A stretch of DNA of 64,000 nt from Mesostigma viride (lineage: Eukaryota; Streptophyta; Mesostigmatophyceae; Mesostigmatales; Mesostigmataceae). Of the stretch, positions 9,361 through 19,704 are shown one piece after another. The translations under genes were made by a program, and so were the position numbers. The notes below the pieces were generated by a model that saw only the letters and a program-made list of their open reading frames with translations, did not search any database and was not told where the DNA came from. The stretch is taken from positions 1,100,021 through 1,164,020 of the forward strand of contig RPFO01000648.1 in the NCBI GenBank assembly GCA_009746045.1, in the 5' to 3' direction. How positions within the stretch are numbered: the stretch's first letter is position 1; each line of letters begins with the position of its first letter.

Positions 9361-11339
9361 CTCCCAGCGGGGAGACGCAATTAATTAGTCCATTCCATCC
9401 TTATAATCAATGTATACATCAATAATCATCAATGTAATTTGGTTTTTACAATATGCCACCTAGAGGACTTTGAAGGAGGACTGAAATCAGCACACTTTGG
9501 GCACACTTGGGACAAAATCTGGCAATGTTGACTTCTTGGCGTAGGTTAACTTAAACAGGTAATACACATTATGCTATTTTCCAGCAGGTTAGGTGAGGAA
9601 TGCTGGTAGTTTCTCAACATAGATGTGTTGGAAATATTTTTCCATGAATTTTGAGCTAATTTGAACCGCTAATGGCCAAGTAGACCAAAAGATACGGGTA
9701 CCTGACACAATTTTGACCCTTTTCGCCTAACCAGCCTGTATCTTAAGGCGGCAGTCATGCTCAACTTCATGCTCATCAACATAGACTGCCGGTCTATCCC
9801 CCACGCAGTCAGCTGTTAGCACAGTCGGGTGGATTCTAGCTTGCTTACCACCATAGCTCATGTTCATGGCCCCCACATTCAAGCCATCCTCTCGGTACTT
9901 GGCATGGCCGGATGACCAATCTACCTCAACGAGAGCCTGGCGGTCTGGATAAAGTACCTCGATACAGTCTAGTACATCATCGACCTGGATGGAGAACAAG
10001 AGAAAGGTCCACCACCCCTCCTTGTTATTTCCATACTCTAGGAAATGCATCCCAGGGCTCTCAGACAGCGGCTTCTTCCCTTTTCGCTGCCGGAAAACAT
10101 TTACTCTCTCTAGCTCGTCGGCCGTGAAGGGCAGCCCAAAGCCATTGATCTCATCTTGAAAGGCCGACACCATCTCTCCAGGTCCATCGCTTTTCTTACG
10201 CAAGCCGCGGACACCGTTGGTGGTCCATTCCATCTTAGACCTCACAAAAGCCTTGAAGATGCTCTTCTCTTGTCCTAGATGGATGATGGGCATATGGCAC
10301 CTACAAAGTGACTGCCCATTACGATGAGGGCAATCACCTCCCTCCCGGACGTCGGACATGCCATCGGCTTGGCATTCCCTTTGGAAATGTGCAAGAAGGG
10401 AGCCACCCATGGGTTGTTGCGCCCGCAAGCTTGTAAACTTCTCATCGCTAAGCGCATCCACATGGACTTGCACGCATGCAACACCGTCAATGATCTCCTC
10501 ACCGGCATCGCTGATCATGCATGGTGGAAGGCCGGCTGGCAGATCCTCTTCGCAATGAAACACCACAAATTCATGCGGCGTGAGAACGTGTCCATGTCTT
10601 CAAGGTAGGTCGCTCTCATTCTCCGCGCGATCATGATTGTCCGTGTAATAGGACTGCTTGACAGGCTCATACTTGGCACCGGCACGCGGCATCCATGCGT
10701 GAACAGTCGGCAATGAAAGCTCTTGAGTGAAGCGGAATTTGTCGATGAGTACCTGCAGGTCATCCCTGTTCTTGAGAAGGTCTGCGACCAAGAAGGTGCG
10801 TGCGTTCTGAACCGTGACGTGGCGTGCACTCTTCAGTCATGCTTGAAAGCGCAACTTCAGGTCCTCATCATCGAGCACATGTTTCCGGCGAAACTTTCCC
10901 CTGCGGTCGTCGAAGAAGCCGTTCTCCTTTAGGAACTCGTTGTACCAGTTGAGTATAGTGGTCGCAGCAAAAGCTCCCATCTCGCTGTTGGAGACTTGCT
11001 GTGCTAGTGCAGGCATGTTGTGCATCAGCCTGTTCTCTTCCAAGACACTATGGCAAGCATCGATGGCGGCATCCTTCTTCTCCAAGGTTAACGATTCATA
11101 TGCTAACTTCTCGAAGCAGGCAGCGAGAGTGCCAAGCTGTTCCTCATTCCTGGACAAGCTGCATGAGTTGAAGGGTGCAGTCGGCCTGGTTAGCCAAACG
11201 TGTCATTTGCGCCTCGGAAAGCTTGGGGGGGTCTTGCTCAAGGAGGTGAGCTGGAATGCCTGCCCTTTTCCGACCCGTGCCGGCATCGACATCCTGCAAG
11301 ATCAACAGCTGGTGCATATTGCCCACATTCCCACTGCTG

Positions 11340-13262
11340 GCCAAGATCGTGACGCAAAGAGCTGGCGGTGGCCACGGCGACGGCAATTACGGCACCGGCC
11401 TGGGCCACAGCAACGGCAATGCCGCCAACATTGGGAGGGGTCGTGGGGGGCGCGGGGGGCGCGTTGGCCCTCACTCTGGTGATCGAGGTGGTGGCAGTGG
11501 GGGGGGGGGCAATGGGCGGGGCCGCGGGCCTCCTTGCCCGGTCTGCGATAAGCCGGGTCATACCGTCGACACGTGTTGGACGAAGTACCCTGCCCAGCGT
11601 CCCTCCCACGTCCGTGACGGCAACTCCGCGCGCGCTAACCACACCGCGGCAGATACTCCTCCGCCTCCTCCGGTGGATCCGACGTACGCCTATGCCACTG
11701 GCGCTGGCTACGGGTCCTCTTCTCTTGGCCGGCCGATCCAGCATCTGCGCCCTGGAGGGGGCCTCCAGGCGTGTGCCACAGAGGCCCTGGCGTCTCGCTA
11801 CCCGGCTGCCGCATCGCCGGCAGCTCCTGCGCAGGAATGGGTCATTGACAGCGGCGCGAGTCGCCACATGACGCCCCATCTCTAGGACTTTGGCCCCGGT
11901 CTGTCACATGAGGCGCAGCTGCCCATTACTGGCTCAGGTGGCAACATGACGGCTCACGGCAGGGGGGCTGTGAACCTGAGGCTGGGATCCCACGTGATCC
12001 CGCTGTACGACTCCCTTTACGTGCCGGCCCTTCACGCGCGATTGCTGTCCGTTCATGGGTTGCTGGCTACCGGACATCATGTGGATTTTGCGGCCTGCAG
12101 CATTACTTTCCAGGAGCACGGTCGTGCTGTCAGCTTCCCACTAGAAGCAAGGGACGGCGTCTACCTCCTGTGCGCCCCGGCTGACTACGTCCTGGCGACG
12201 AAGGTCCAGGCTGAAGAGGAGATGAAGTGGCATCTCCGCCTGGGTCATGTAAGCCGCGACCGCATCGCCCGCCTGCAAGCCATCCCAGACTCCGGCATGT
12301 CTGTGGCGGGCCCTGCGGCCCCCCTCTGCCCTGCCTGCCCGGCTGGGCACATGCGCCGCTGCAGCTTCCCGCCAAGCGACCGGCCCCGTGAAACCGTGCC
12401 GCGTCGTCACTTGCACTGCGATCTGTTCGGGCCTATGCGGACGCCTGCTCACGGCGACATGCGGTACGTCCTCGGCCTAACGGACGAGGCCACCCGGTTT
12501 CGTTGGACCTACCTTTTGCCCACCAAGGACGCAACCCCCGCCAGCTTGCGCACTTTCCTTGCCCGGGAGGTCAAGCCTTTCCGCCAGGGCGACATCACGC
12601 TGCGTTCGGATAACGACAGTGTCTTTCAAGGCGGTCCCTGGCGCAATGTCTGTGCCGAGTTCGGCGTTCACCAGGAATTTTCCTCGCCCTACGTTCCCCA
12701 GCAGAACGGTGTCGCTGAGCGTTCGTGGGGCGTTACGGCCAGCATGGCCATCAGCTTGCTCGCCCATGCCGGGCTCGCCAAGGAGTTCTGGGGGTTCGCG
12801 TTTGAGTGCGCGACGTTCCTCCTGAACCGGCTGCCTTGTGTCAGCAACGCAGACTCGGCGACGCCCTACTACCTGCTGAACGGCTGTCACGCTTGCCTGA
12901 CGCACTTGCGCGTATTTGGCTGCCACGCGCACGTCCTCGTGGAGGAGGCCCAAGAGAAGCTGTCTCCCCGCACGGAGTTAGCTGTCTTTGTGGGCTACCA
13001 CCTGGAGTCTCCGGGCTACCGCTTCTGGCTGCCCGACCAGCGGAAGATGATCGTCCGCAAGCACGCGTGGTTTGACGAGCAGTGGCGGTCTCGGCCATGG
13101 CCGGCCCGGCAGTACCTTCCGGTGGCCCCTTACGACACGCCGGGGCCTTGGCCCCCCGTAGCCCGTTTTTTGGCTGCGGATGTCTTTCCGGAGGAGCTGC
13201 TGCAGGCTGCCCCGCTGCTCCTTTCTTCTGCCCCTTCGGAGGACTCGACTCAGCAACGGGCC
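11340..13262 (+). pseudogene. Copia gag-protease-integrase, left arm
   Basis: In one frame: a Gly-rich gag tail, a CCHC zinc knuckle CPVCDKPGHTVDTCW (about 11538-11582), the aspartic protease motif WVIDSGASRHMT (about 11836-11872), an in-frame TAG at 11883-11885, then a GAG-pre-integrase motif WHLRLGHVSRD (about 12228) and the integrase core with Asp in HCDLFGPM, Asp in RSDNDSVF and Glu in QNGVAERSW. The frame continues into the spacer as integrase C-terminus and linker, and is lost where the inverted arm begins. The TAG is in both arms, so it predates the inversion. Confidence 0.85.
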
Positions 13263-14705
13263 GCAGCCAGAAGCGGTAGCCCGGAGACTCCAGGTGGTAG
13301 CCCACAAAGACAGCTAACTCCGTGCGGGGAGACAGCTTCTCTTGGGCCTCCTCCACGAGGACGTGCGCGTGGCAGCCAAATACGCGCAAGTGCGTCAGGC
13401 AAGCGTGACGGCCGTTCAGCAGGTAGTAGGGCGTCGCCGAGTCTGCGTTGCTGACACAAGGCAGCCGGTTCAGGAGGAACGTCGCGCACTCAAACGCGAA
13501 CCCCCAGAACTCCTTGGCGAGCCCGGCATGGGCGAGCAAGCTGATGGCCATGCTGGCCGTAACGCCCCACGAACGCTCAGCGACACCGTTCTGCTGGGGA
13601 ACGTAGGGCGAGGAAAATTCCTGGTGAACGCCGAACTCGGCACAGACATTGCGCCAGGGACCGCCTTGAAAGACACTGTCGTTATCCGAACGCAGCGTGA
13701 TGTCGCCCTGGCGGAAAGGCTTGACCTCCCGGGCAAGGAAAGTGCGCAAGCTGGCGGGGGTTGCGTCCTTGGTGGGCAAAAGGTAGGTCCAACGAAACCG
13801 GGTGGCCTCGTCCGTTAGGCCGAGGACGTACCGCATGTCGCCGTGAGCAGGCGTCCGCATAGGCCCGAACAGATCGCAGTGCAAGTGACGACGCGGCACG
13901 GTTTCACGGGGCCGGTCGCTTGGCGGGAAGCTGCAGCGGCGCATGTGCCCAGCCGGGCAGGCAGGGCAGAGGGGGGCCGCAGGGCCCGCCACAGACATGC
14001 CGGAGTCTGGGATGGCTTGCAGGCGGGCGATGCGGTCGCGGCTTACATGACCCAGGCGGAGATGCCACTTCATCTCCTCTTCAGCCTGGACCTTCGTCGC
14101 CAGGACGTAGTCAGCCGGGGCGCACAGGAGGTAGACGCCGTCCCTTGCTTCTAGTGGGAAGCTGACAGCACGACCGTGCTCCTGGAAAGTAATGCTGCAG
14201 GCCGCAAAATCCACATGATGTCCGGTAGCCAGCAACCCATGAACGGACAGCAATCGCGCGTGAAGGGCCGGCACGTAAAGGGAGTCGTACAGCGGGATCA
14301 CGTGGGATCCCAGCCTCAGGTTCACAGCCCCCCAGCCGTGAGCCGTCATGTTGCCACCTGAGCCAGTAATGGGCAGCTGCGCCTCATGTGACAGACCGGG
14401 GCCAAAGTCCTAGAGATGGGGCGTCATGTGGCGACTCGCGCCGCTGTCAATGACCCATTCCTGCGCAGGAGCTGCCGGCGATGCGGCAGCCGGGTAGCGA
14501 GACGCCAGGGCCTCTGTGGCACACGCCTGGAGGCCCCCTCCAGGGCGCAGATGCTGGATCGGCCGGCCAAGAGGAGAGGACCCGTAGCCAGCGCCAGTGG
14601 CATAGGCGTACGTCGGATCCACCGGAGGAGGCGGAGGAGTATCTGCCGCGGTGTGGTTAGCGCGCGCGGAGTTGCCGTCACGGACGTGGGAGGGACACTG
14701 GGTGC
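13263..14705 (-). pseudogene. Copia gag-protease-integrase, right (inverted) arm
   Basis: Minus-strand copy of 11589-13032, with the same zinc-knuckle-distal gag, protease and integrase motifs and the same in-frame TAG (plus-strand CTA at 14411-14413). Reading inward it runs off its homology at 13263 into antisense of the left arm. A handful of substitutions separate the arms. Confidence 0.85.
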
Positions 14706-15740
14706 CGGTGTGGTGCCCACTGCTTCATCGTCTGCAGACGGGACATGTGGTCTTGAAATGAAGCTCGGCGAGTCACCAGCTCCTTCCTCTTCTGCACCAG
14801 ATAGTCCTTCCTGTTTTGCAAAGCCTTGCGCTCAGCTGTGGAGGCGCGGTCCTGCCATGCCTGGTGCAAGCAACGCAGTAAGCGCTGCTTCTTGTCCTTC
14901 TCCAGCCTGGCATCCCACAAGATGTGGTTGTAGGCCTCCCGAGTAATCGGTTCTTGTGACCTAACCAATGCAGCCCTCCGTGCTTTTTCAAACCAGCTTC
15001 GGCAACCGCACCCAAATGGGCGTGAAGAGCATAGGCGGGCGCCTTACTGGAGGCCAGAGCGGCAGACGCCTTCCTGCCCGGCTGCCCGGCTGGCCTTGCA
15101 TCCCATGGGCCGGATGCGCCTGCCGGTCGCCTGTTCGCAAAAACCCAGGCTTTCTTGGCGACACCCCGCTCAACAGCAAGCCGATATGCATAGGCTTCCT
15201 CATGGGCTGCAGCCTCAGTCGGATAGCCTCCTGCACGCGAATAAAGTAACTTCGACCCTTTTCGCGGGTAGTAAGGCACTTTTATTTGCCAGGATTTCCG
15301 CTCCCCTTCAGGTTCTTTAATCTCCGGGATTAAGGTTTTAACCCAAACATCGTTCTTCATTCTGTCTGCCAGATTGGCTAAGCAGAAAGCTAAGGCTTTT
15401 CACACAGAAAATGACTTTCTCGCGAGATGGCTTCGAATCGGAAAAAAATAAGACCACTTTTGCCTTGCAGTTTTCCAAGGACACGACTGCGCAGAGACCG
15501 GTCCCGAATTTTGGCGCCTCGTGTGCCATAAATGCGATTTAATATCAAGGAAAACCTGCTTGTTCTCATAAAACTGCTGCCAAACCTAGTAAACGTAACC
15601 GTTTTCGACCGGTCTTTTCGCAGCTAGATTCCTCATGAAAAACTGCAACGCAAATGTGCTTTCAGAATCTCAAGATTCGGTCAAATCTTGCGAGAAAGTT
15701 ATGCTGACACTGCAGGGGTCACTACAGCCTAACCAGCCTG

Positions 15741-16648
15741 TAGGAGACACACAGTCCATGGTTTTCAATGAGGGTGACTTCCCACCTTTTTATGACTTGC
15801 CCTAAGCCCCCAAGTACGACACCGTCATCGGGCAGAAACAAAAGGCTGTGAGAAGGGCCGTGTCCGCAAAACGGCGGCGGGGGTTAGATCCCAACGCCGA
15901 TGGAGGGCCGAGCATTATCGTGGAAGAACAGGAGGTGACAGCCGAATGCCCCCCACCTGACTTGGTTGACAAGGTCAAGGAAGGGTATGTTGGCAAACCG
16001 AAGGGCATTAAGCAAGTCCTGTGGGAGAGGGGGCTGTGGCATCGGGACATGCGCGGCACTTTGGCACCCGCTGAGGCACGCAAGCGGGAGTTAAGTGGTG
16101 AAGGATCTCTTGACCTTGCTCTTGACGCACTCCATGTGTTATCTCAATGTGGCGACTTCCGGCGAGAAAAGCCGGCATTAAAGCTTCAAGTAGAAAGTAG
16201 GGGGCACTTATTAATTATGAGCCCCAAGTGTCATCCTGAGCTTGCGGGTGTAGGCATCAAGTATAGTTAGGGCAAAGCCAAACTAGAGTTTAGAAGGCGT
16301 ATTAATGATGAGCACCCGGAGCACCTCCATGACAACATGGTGGAGGCCTTGGGGCCTAAAGTTTTGTCACTAGATAGAGTGCGCCGTTTTGCTCGCCGAA
16401 CTCGGGATTATCGCCATGCATATGGCAGTCAGGTTGTGGGCTTTTCAGAAGTAGAAAAAATGTGCAAAACGTACAAAGCCCACCGCAACATATTAGACCA
16501 AGAAGTGCGTTTCTTGAAAGCCAATCAGGTGGGGCTATACTATAGCCTTGATGAGCGCGGTGCTAACCAAGATGTAGCACCTGGCCAGCCTCCCACTGCA
16601 ATGCCTTGTACATTTGGTTTTTATGGCGTTGTTGAGGTCTTGGCTTGA
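15741..16648 (+). pseudogene. Transposon X transposase, copy 2, C-terminal third
   Basis: Continues the coding point lost at 9743. The frame from 15848 is open through PKGIKQVLWERGLW (about 15990-16030) and SPKCHPE to an in-frame TAG at 16268-16270, then continues in frame to 16648. It keeps the 4 bases that copy 1 lost near 6088. The TAG and the Lys in place of the expected Glu just before it are shared with copy 1, so the last common source was already defective. Confidence 0.75.
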
Positions 16649-16972
16649 TGGCAAAAGACAAGCTAGCAATATATTCTTCAGTGTGCTATTTATTTAGATA
16701 CTCAGTTATTTATTTATCTATTTATTTGAATTCACATAATTACATGACTTAATTTAATTAATAACATTACCATTAGTGATATTCACGAATGAAAGGTGTT
16801 ACCAATAGTAGAGGCCCCCGCCGTTTGTAGAGGTTTAGTTAAGACATGTACATATCGATGTCTTGGGTGAGACATCAAATTTCTCAAGGGATTCATTAGT
16901 GCTTCATTATGGTCTCCCACCGGGGACACGCAATTAATTAATCTATTCCATCCTTATAATCACTGTATACAT

Positions 16973-18515
16973 TTCTTGTTGTTGGTCCATTGGAGTTCCT
17001 TCCCACCAAGAGAAACATTTATTTTACATTTTTGTGTGCTAGGCTTTATACGGACAGCCTATACCACACCTTCAAACTCAGTGCACATCATAATCAAGTT
17101 GGTTATTGTAGCACCATGCTGGGGGCCCAGCATACTCGAACACAAGGTGTTGCCCCCACACCTCCTACCTGGCCACCAAGGCTGTCGCCAACCTTGGTGC
17201 CGAGTTTCTTTCCGCCCATGGCCCCCCTCCCGCACGCTGCCACGGCTGTACTGCCGCCCCCGTGTGGCCGCTACGGTTTCCCGGCGGACGCAGGGCGGCA
17301 CCCATGTCGGCCCCCCCGTTAGGGGGGCGGTTTCCAGCGGCTGCTCATTAGGCCTTACGCCCCCGGACCGTCTCTCACAAGCCCCACCCCCGAGGCTGGG
17401 ATTTCCCGGCATTGAAACCATTGTGGCGATAGGCCTCTACCTTACCAAGGCCTTGGTTGGAAACTGCTTAGCCAAGGCCCCGACCAGGGCTTGTGTTTTC
17501 GTAGGAAATTTTTATGGCATAGATATGCCCCCCTGGCTGAACCGAACTCTTTATTGCTTTTCCTATAATGCATCAAACAGGATAAAAACAAAGGCGTTAA
17601 ACAGCCAGAATTGCAGCCTCACCAGGCAAACATTCTTTGCTGAAAAAACTGGGCAATGATGAAGAGCGCGCTCCTCCCACCAAGATTTGCTCCAGCCCCG
17701 CATCCTCCCCGAAACTCCCGTCTGGTCACAGGCCGAAAGATCGGGTCCGCTGTCAGGCTCCTGGTAGTTATGGGCTACCCTGGCACCCCGCGCTAGCCAT
17801 CTCCACGTTTAAGGCAGATTCGCCTCCACCTGTGATTCATTCCACCATAGCCGCTGGCCCTGGCCTGTATGGCTCCTTCCCTGACGTTGTCCAACTTAAA
17901 ACGCAGCTTCCCCAGTGTCAGGAAGCTGCTTGCCGCACCCAGGGATAGAGGGGAATCGTCAGTGGGCCCAGCGCTGGAAATCACACCCTTTTACTCAAAT
18001 CGTAGAGCCCCCCACCCAACAACCATTACCGTGGCCTGTAACCAGTTGGTGGAGAACATAAAGAAAGTTATTCGAGGCCTCTCCACGCCCGGAGAGGCCG
18101 ATAGCATCGTCTACATTCAGCGCAGCCGCCATAGCGGCCAGCCAACCTTGCCAGCAAATGCTGGGATCAAGTTGCGAAGCTGAAAAGAGGCCTCCCTACG
18201 TCCCCTACACCACTCTAAGTACTGACTATCATTCACATTGCGCCACGCAGGCCTGCCGGCTGGCGCAGGTACAAGGTGTACTGACTGCCCATCACAGTTG
18301 CGCCACGCCTGGCGGCTGGCGCAGTTAACAAGGTCTAGTGACGTACGTTAGAAGCTACCTAGGCCTGCACTCCGGAACCACACTCAGCCTCGGCACAAAA
18401 AGGGCCGGCCAGTGCAGTACCCTCGTGACAAGCGCTAGTCTTACGCTACCTACGGCAGGTCGGTCCCCTTTGAGCCTGTCCACGCGTCATATATAAAATG
18501 AGTGAAGCTCAACAA
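16973..18515 (+). mobile_element. 1.54 kb insertion flanked by ATACAT duplications
   Basis: Copy 1 reads TGTATACATCAATAATC without interruption near 9415. Here TATACAT (to 16972) is followed by 1543 bp and then ATACATCAATAATC (from 16516 of the right flank, 18516-18521). The ends are TTCTTGTTGTTGG and CTCAACAAA, weakly inverted, so it could be a solo LTR (TGTTG...CAACA) with a few extra bases. No transposase is seen. It contains two similar GCGCCACGC...GGCTGGCGC hairpins near 18238-18325 and a TGTAA near 18040. Confidence 0.7.
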
Positions 18516-18843
18516 ATACATCAATAATCATCAATGTAATTTGGTTTCACAATATGCCACCTAGAGGACTTTGAAGGAGGACTGAAATCTGCACACTTTG
18601 GGCACACTTGGGACAAAATCTGGCCATGTTGACTTTTTGGCATAGGTTAACTTAAACTGGTAATACACATTATGCTATTTTCCAGCAGATTAGGTGAGGA
18701 ATGCTGGCTAGTTTCTCAACATAGATGTGTTGGAAATATTTTTCCATGAATTTTGAGCTAATTTGAACCGCTAATGGCCAAGTAGACCAAAAGATACGGG
18801 CACCTGACACAATTTCGACCCTTTTCGCCTAACCAGCCTGTAT

Positions 18844-19501
18844 GGAGGAACCGTTGAAGGGAGATGAGGGTGAGACATGCTAACGTATGGGGGCAGCTTT
18901 TGGGGGAACATCAGAATTTCACATGCTTGCGATGTGCAGGGCAGCATGATAAGGTGTGGGACGACACGGGCGCTGAAGCGTAGCCGCCGGCCTCCCGCTG
19001 TCCCCCTTGCCTGCCTGCCTGCCCTCCCACCGTACCCACCTATCCCACCGCCCATATGCCCACCCAATTGCCCAGTAGTCACCTTACCCTGAATCACTGC
19101 TTCTCATCACTGCTGTCCACTTGTTGTTGTGCTGCTTTAGCCAGGAGACTGTGCCACCTGATACGAAAATCTTATGGGCAACCATCTATTGCTGTCCGCG
19201 CTTCGCCCACGGACATTTCGGGGCCCCACAGGCAGTTCCTATGGAGCTGCAATCCTGTCACCTTGAAAGCGGCTGCCTTTGCAAGGCGAAGTGCCGTCTG
19301 GAGTCTGGACCTTTGCTATTGGTGGCTACACACAGTTCTGTTTGGCTACGCACAGAGACCTATAGGAGAGATAGAATGAACTGGATAGCCAAACTCATTA
19401 AGACCACCCCCGTTGCGCTTGCCCTCCCTCCCCCACCCCCCTCCGACCCCTTCCCACCCCCGTCCAACCCCTTCCCACCCCCCTCGACCCCTTCCCACCA
19501 G
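18844..19501 (+). other. Intron segment left of the first PLAT exon
   Basis: The first and middle exons of the first PLAT module are not found here. The CCCCTTCCCACC-rich stretch before 19501 is a normal polypyrimidine tract. The missing exons probably lie left of the window, so the whole transposon complex 1-18843 would sit in this intron. Confidence 0.5.
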
Positions 19502-19704
19502 GGTCGGCCACGACGACTCGGGCCTGAACTCTGGCTGGTTCCTCGAGTACGTGCAAGTCCGCAACGCGTCCAGCGGCGCCACCTGGCGCTTCCCCTGCAA
19601 CCGCTGGCTGGATCGCAAGGAAGAGGACGGGGCCATCGAGAGGGACTTGGTGGCCGATGACGCGTCCGTGGTACCGGGCGCGGGGCCCACAGCGACTGGT
19701 GGAG
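19502..19704 (+). CDS. PLAT domain 1, third exon (C1)
   Basis: Acceptor CCAG, first base completes an Arg codon, then [17 protein letters not shown] and WRFPCNRW. It ends GGT GGA G before GTACGC, phase 1. The linker adds about 11 residues over the minimal C exon. Its A and B exons are not in the window. Confidence 0.85.

Larger units (their letters stand above)
3416..9742 (+). mobile_element. Transposon X copy 1 (DDE transposon, 5' truncated, interrupted by R2)
   Basis: Runs from 3416 (just after R1) through a transposase pseudogene to the right end CCTAACCAGCCTG at 9728-9740, followed by TA. Element R2 (6861-9130) interrupts its 3' region. The same 3' sequence is found uninterrupted in copy 2 at 16740-16972 and 18516-18843. 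The terminal inverted repeat is about 14 bp, CAGGCTGGTTAGGC; the other end of the family is visible at 15726-15740 on the minus strand. TA target choice together with the DDE motifs suggests the IS630/Tc1/mariner group, though the protein is far from classic Tc1. The full element is estimated at about 4.2 kb without insertions. Confidence 0.8.
11332..14721. mobile_element. Fold-back Ty1/copia fragment (inverted pair of gag-protease-integrase)
   Basis: Arms of about 1.44 kb (11589-13032 and 13263-14702) are nearly identical inverted copies, separated by a 230 bp spacer that simply continues the left arm's integrase. The left arm extends 257 bp further outward than the right. It lies in the transposase of X copy 2 between CATTCC (to 11331) and GCTTCATCG (from 14722), which are adjacent in copy 1. 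I see no LTR, reverse transcriptase, RNase H or 5 bp target duplication. This is either an aberrant cDNA insertion or an assembly artefact. Confidence 0.75.
9743..15360 (-). pseudogene. Transposon X transposase, copy 2, N-terminal two thirds
   Basis: Minus-strand reading from 15360 down to 9743, interrupted at 11332-14721 by the copia palindrome. It matches copy 1 closely through the first frame, the helical region and the core. The core segment 10566-9743 is open, and near 10550 it lacks one A present in copy 1, so the two copies carry different frames there. The reading stops where the end of copy 1 begins, just before the stretch that would continue with VGDTQSMVF, which is instead found at 15741 on the other strand. 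Confidence 0.75.
9743..18843 (+). mobile_element. Transposon X copy 2, split by inversion and carrying insertions
   Basis: 9743-15740 is the N-terminal half on the minus strand and ends, on the plus strand, in CCTAACCAGCCTGTA. From 15741 the C-terminal half follows on the plus strand and runs to a right end CCTAACCAGCCTG at 18829-18841 plus TA. The two halves meet copy 1 and each other at the same coding point (CGCCTTAAGA / GGAGACAC), each time across a TA. That is the footprint of an X inserted at a TA inside another X, then inverted by recombination between the two N-terminal halves. The copia palindrome and the 16973-18515 insertion are later additions. Confidence 0.75.

Noticed and set aside
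12477-13818. Antisense frames of 81-158 codons in the copia arms
   Set aside because: They lie opposite the integrase core, whose motifs are clear on the other strand. High GC gives long antisense frames.
16976-17659. 227-codon frame at the left of the 1.54 kb insertion
   Set aside because: No recognisable motif, irregular composition, and other frames of similar quality overlap it.
1-18843. Reassignment of TAG as a sense codon, because TAG interrupts both X transposases and both copia arms
   Set aside because: The PLAT gene, the J-like gene and the membrane protein at 51280 all end naturally at TAG. Shared ancestry of the defective copies explains the rest.
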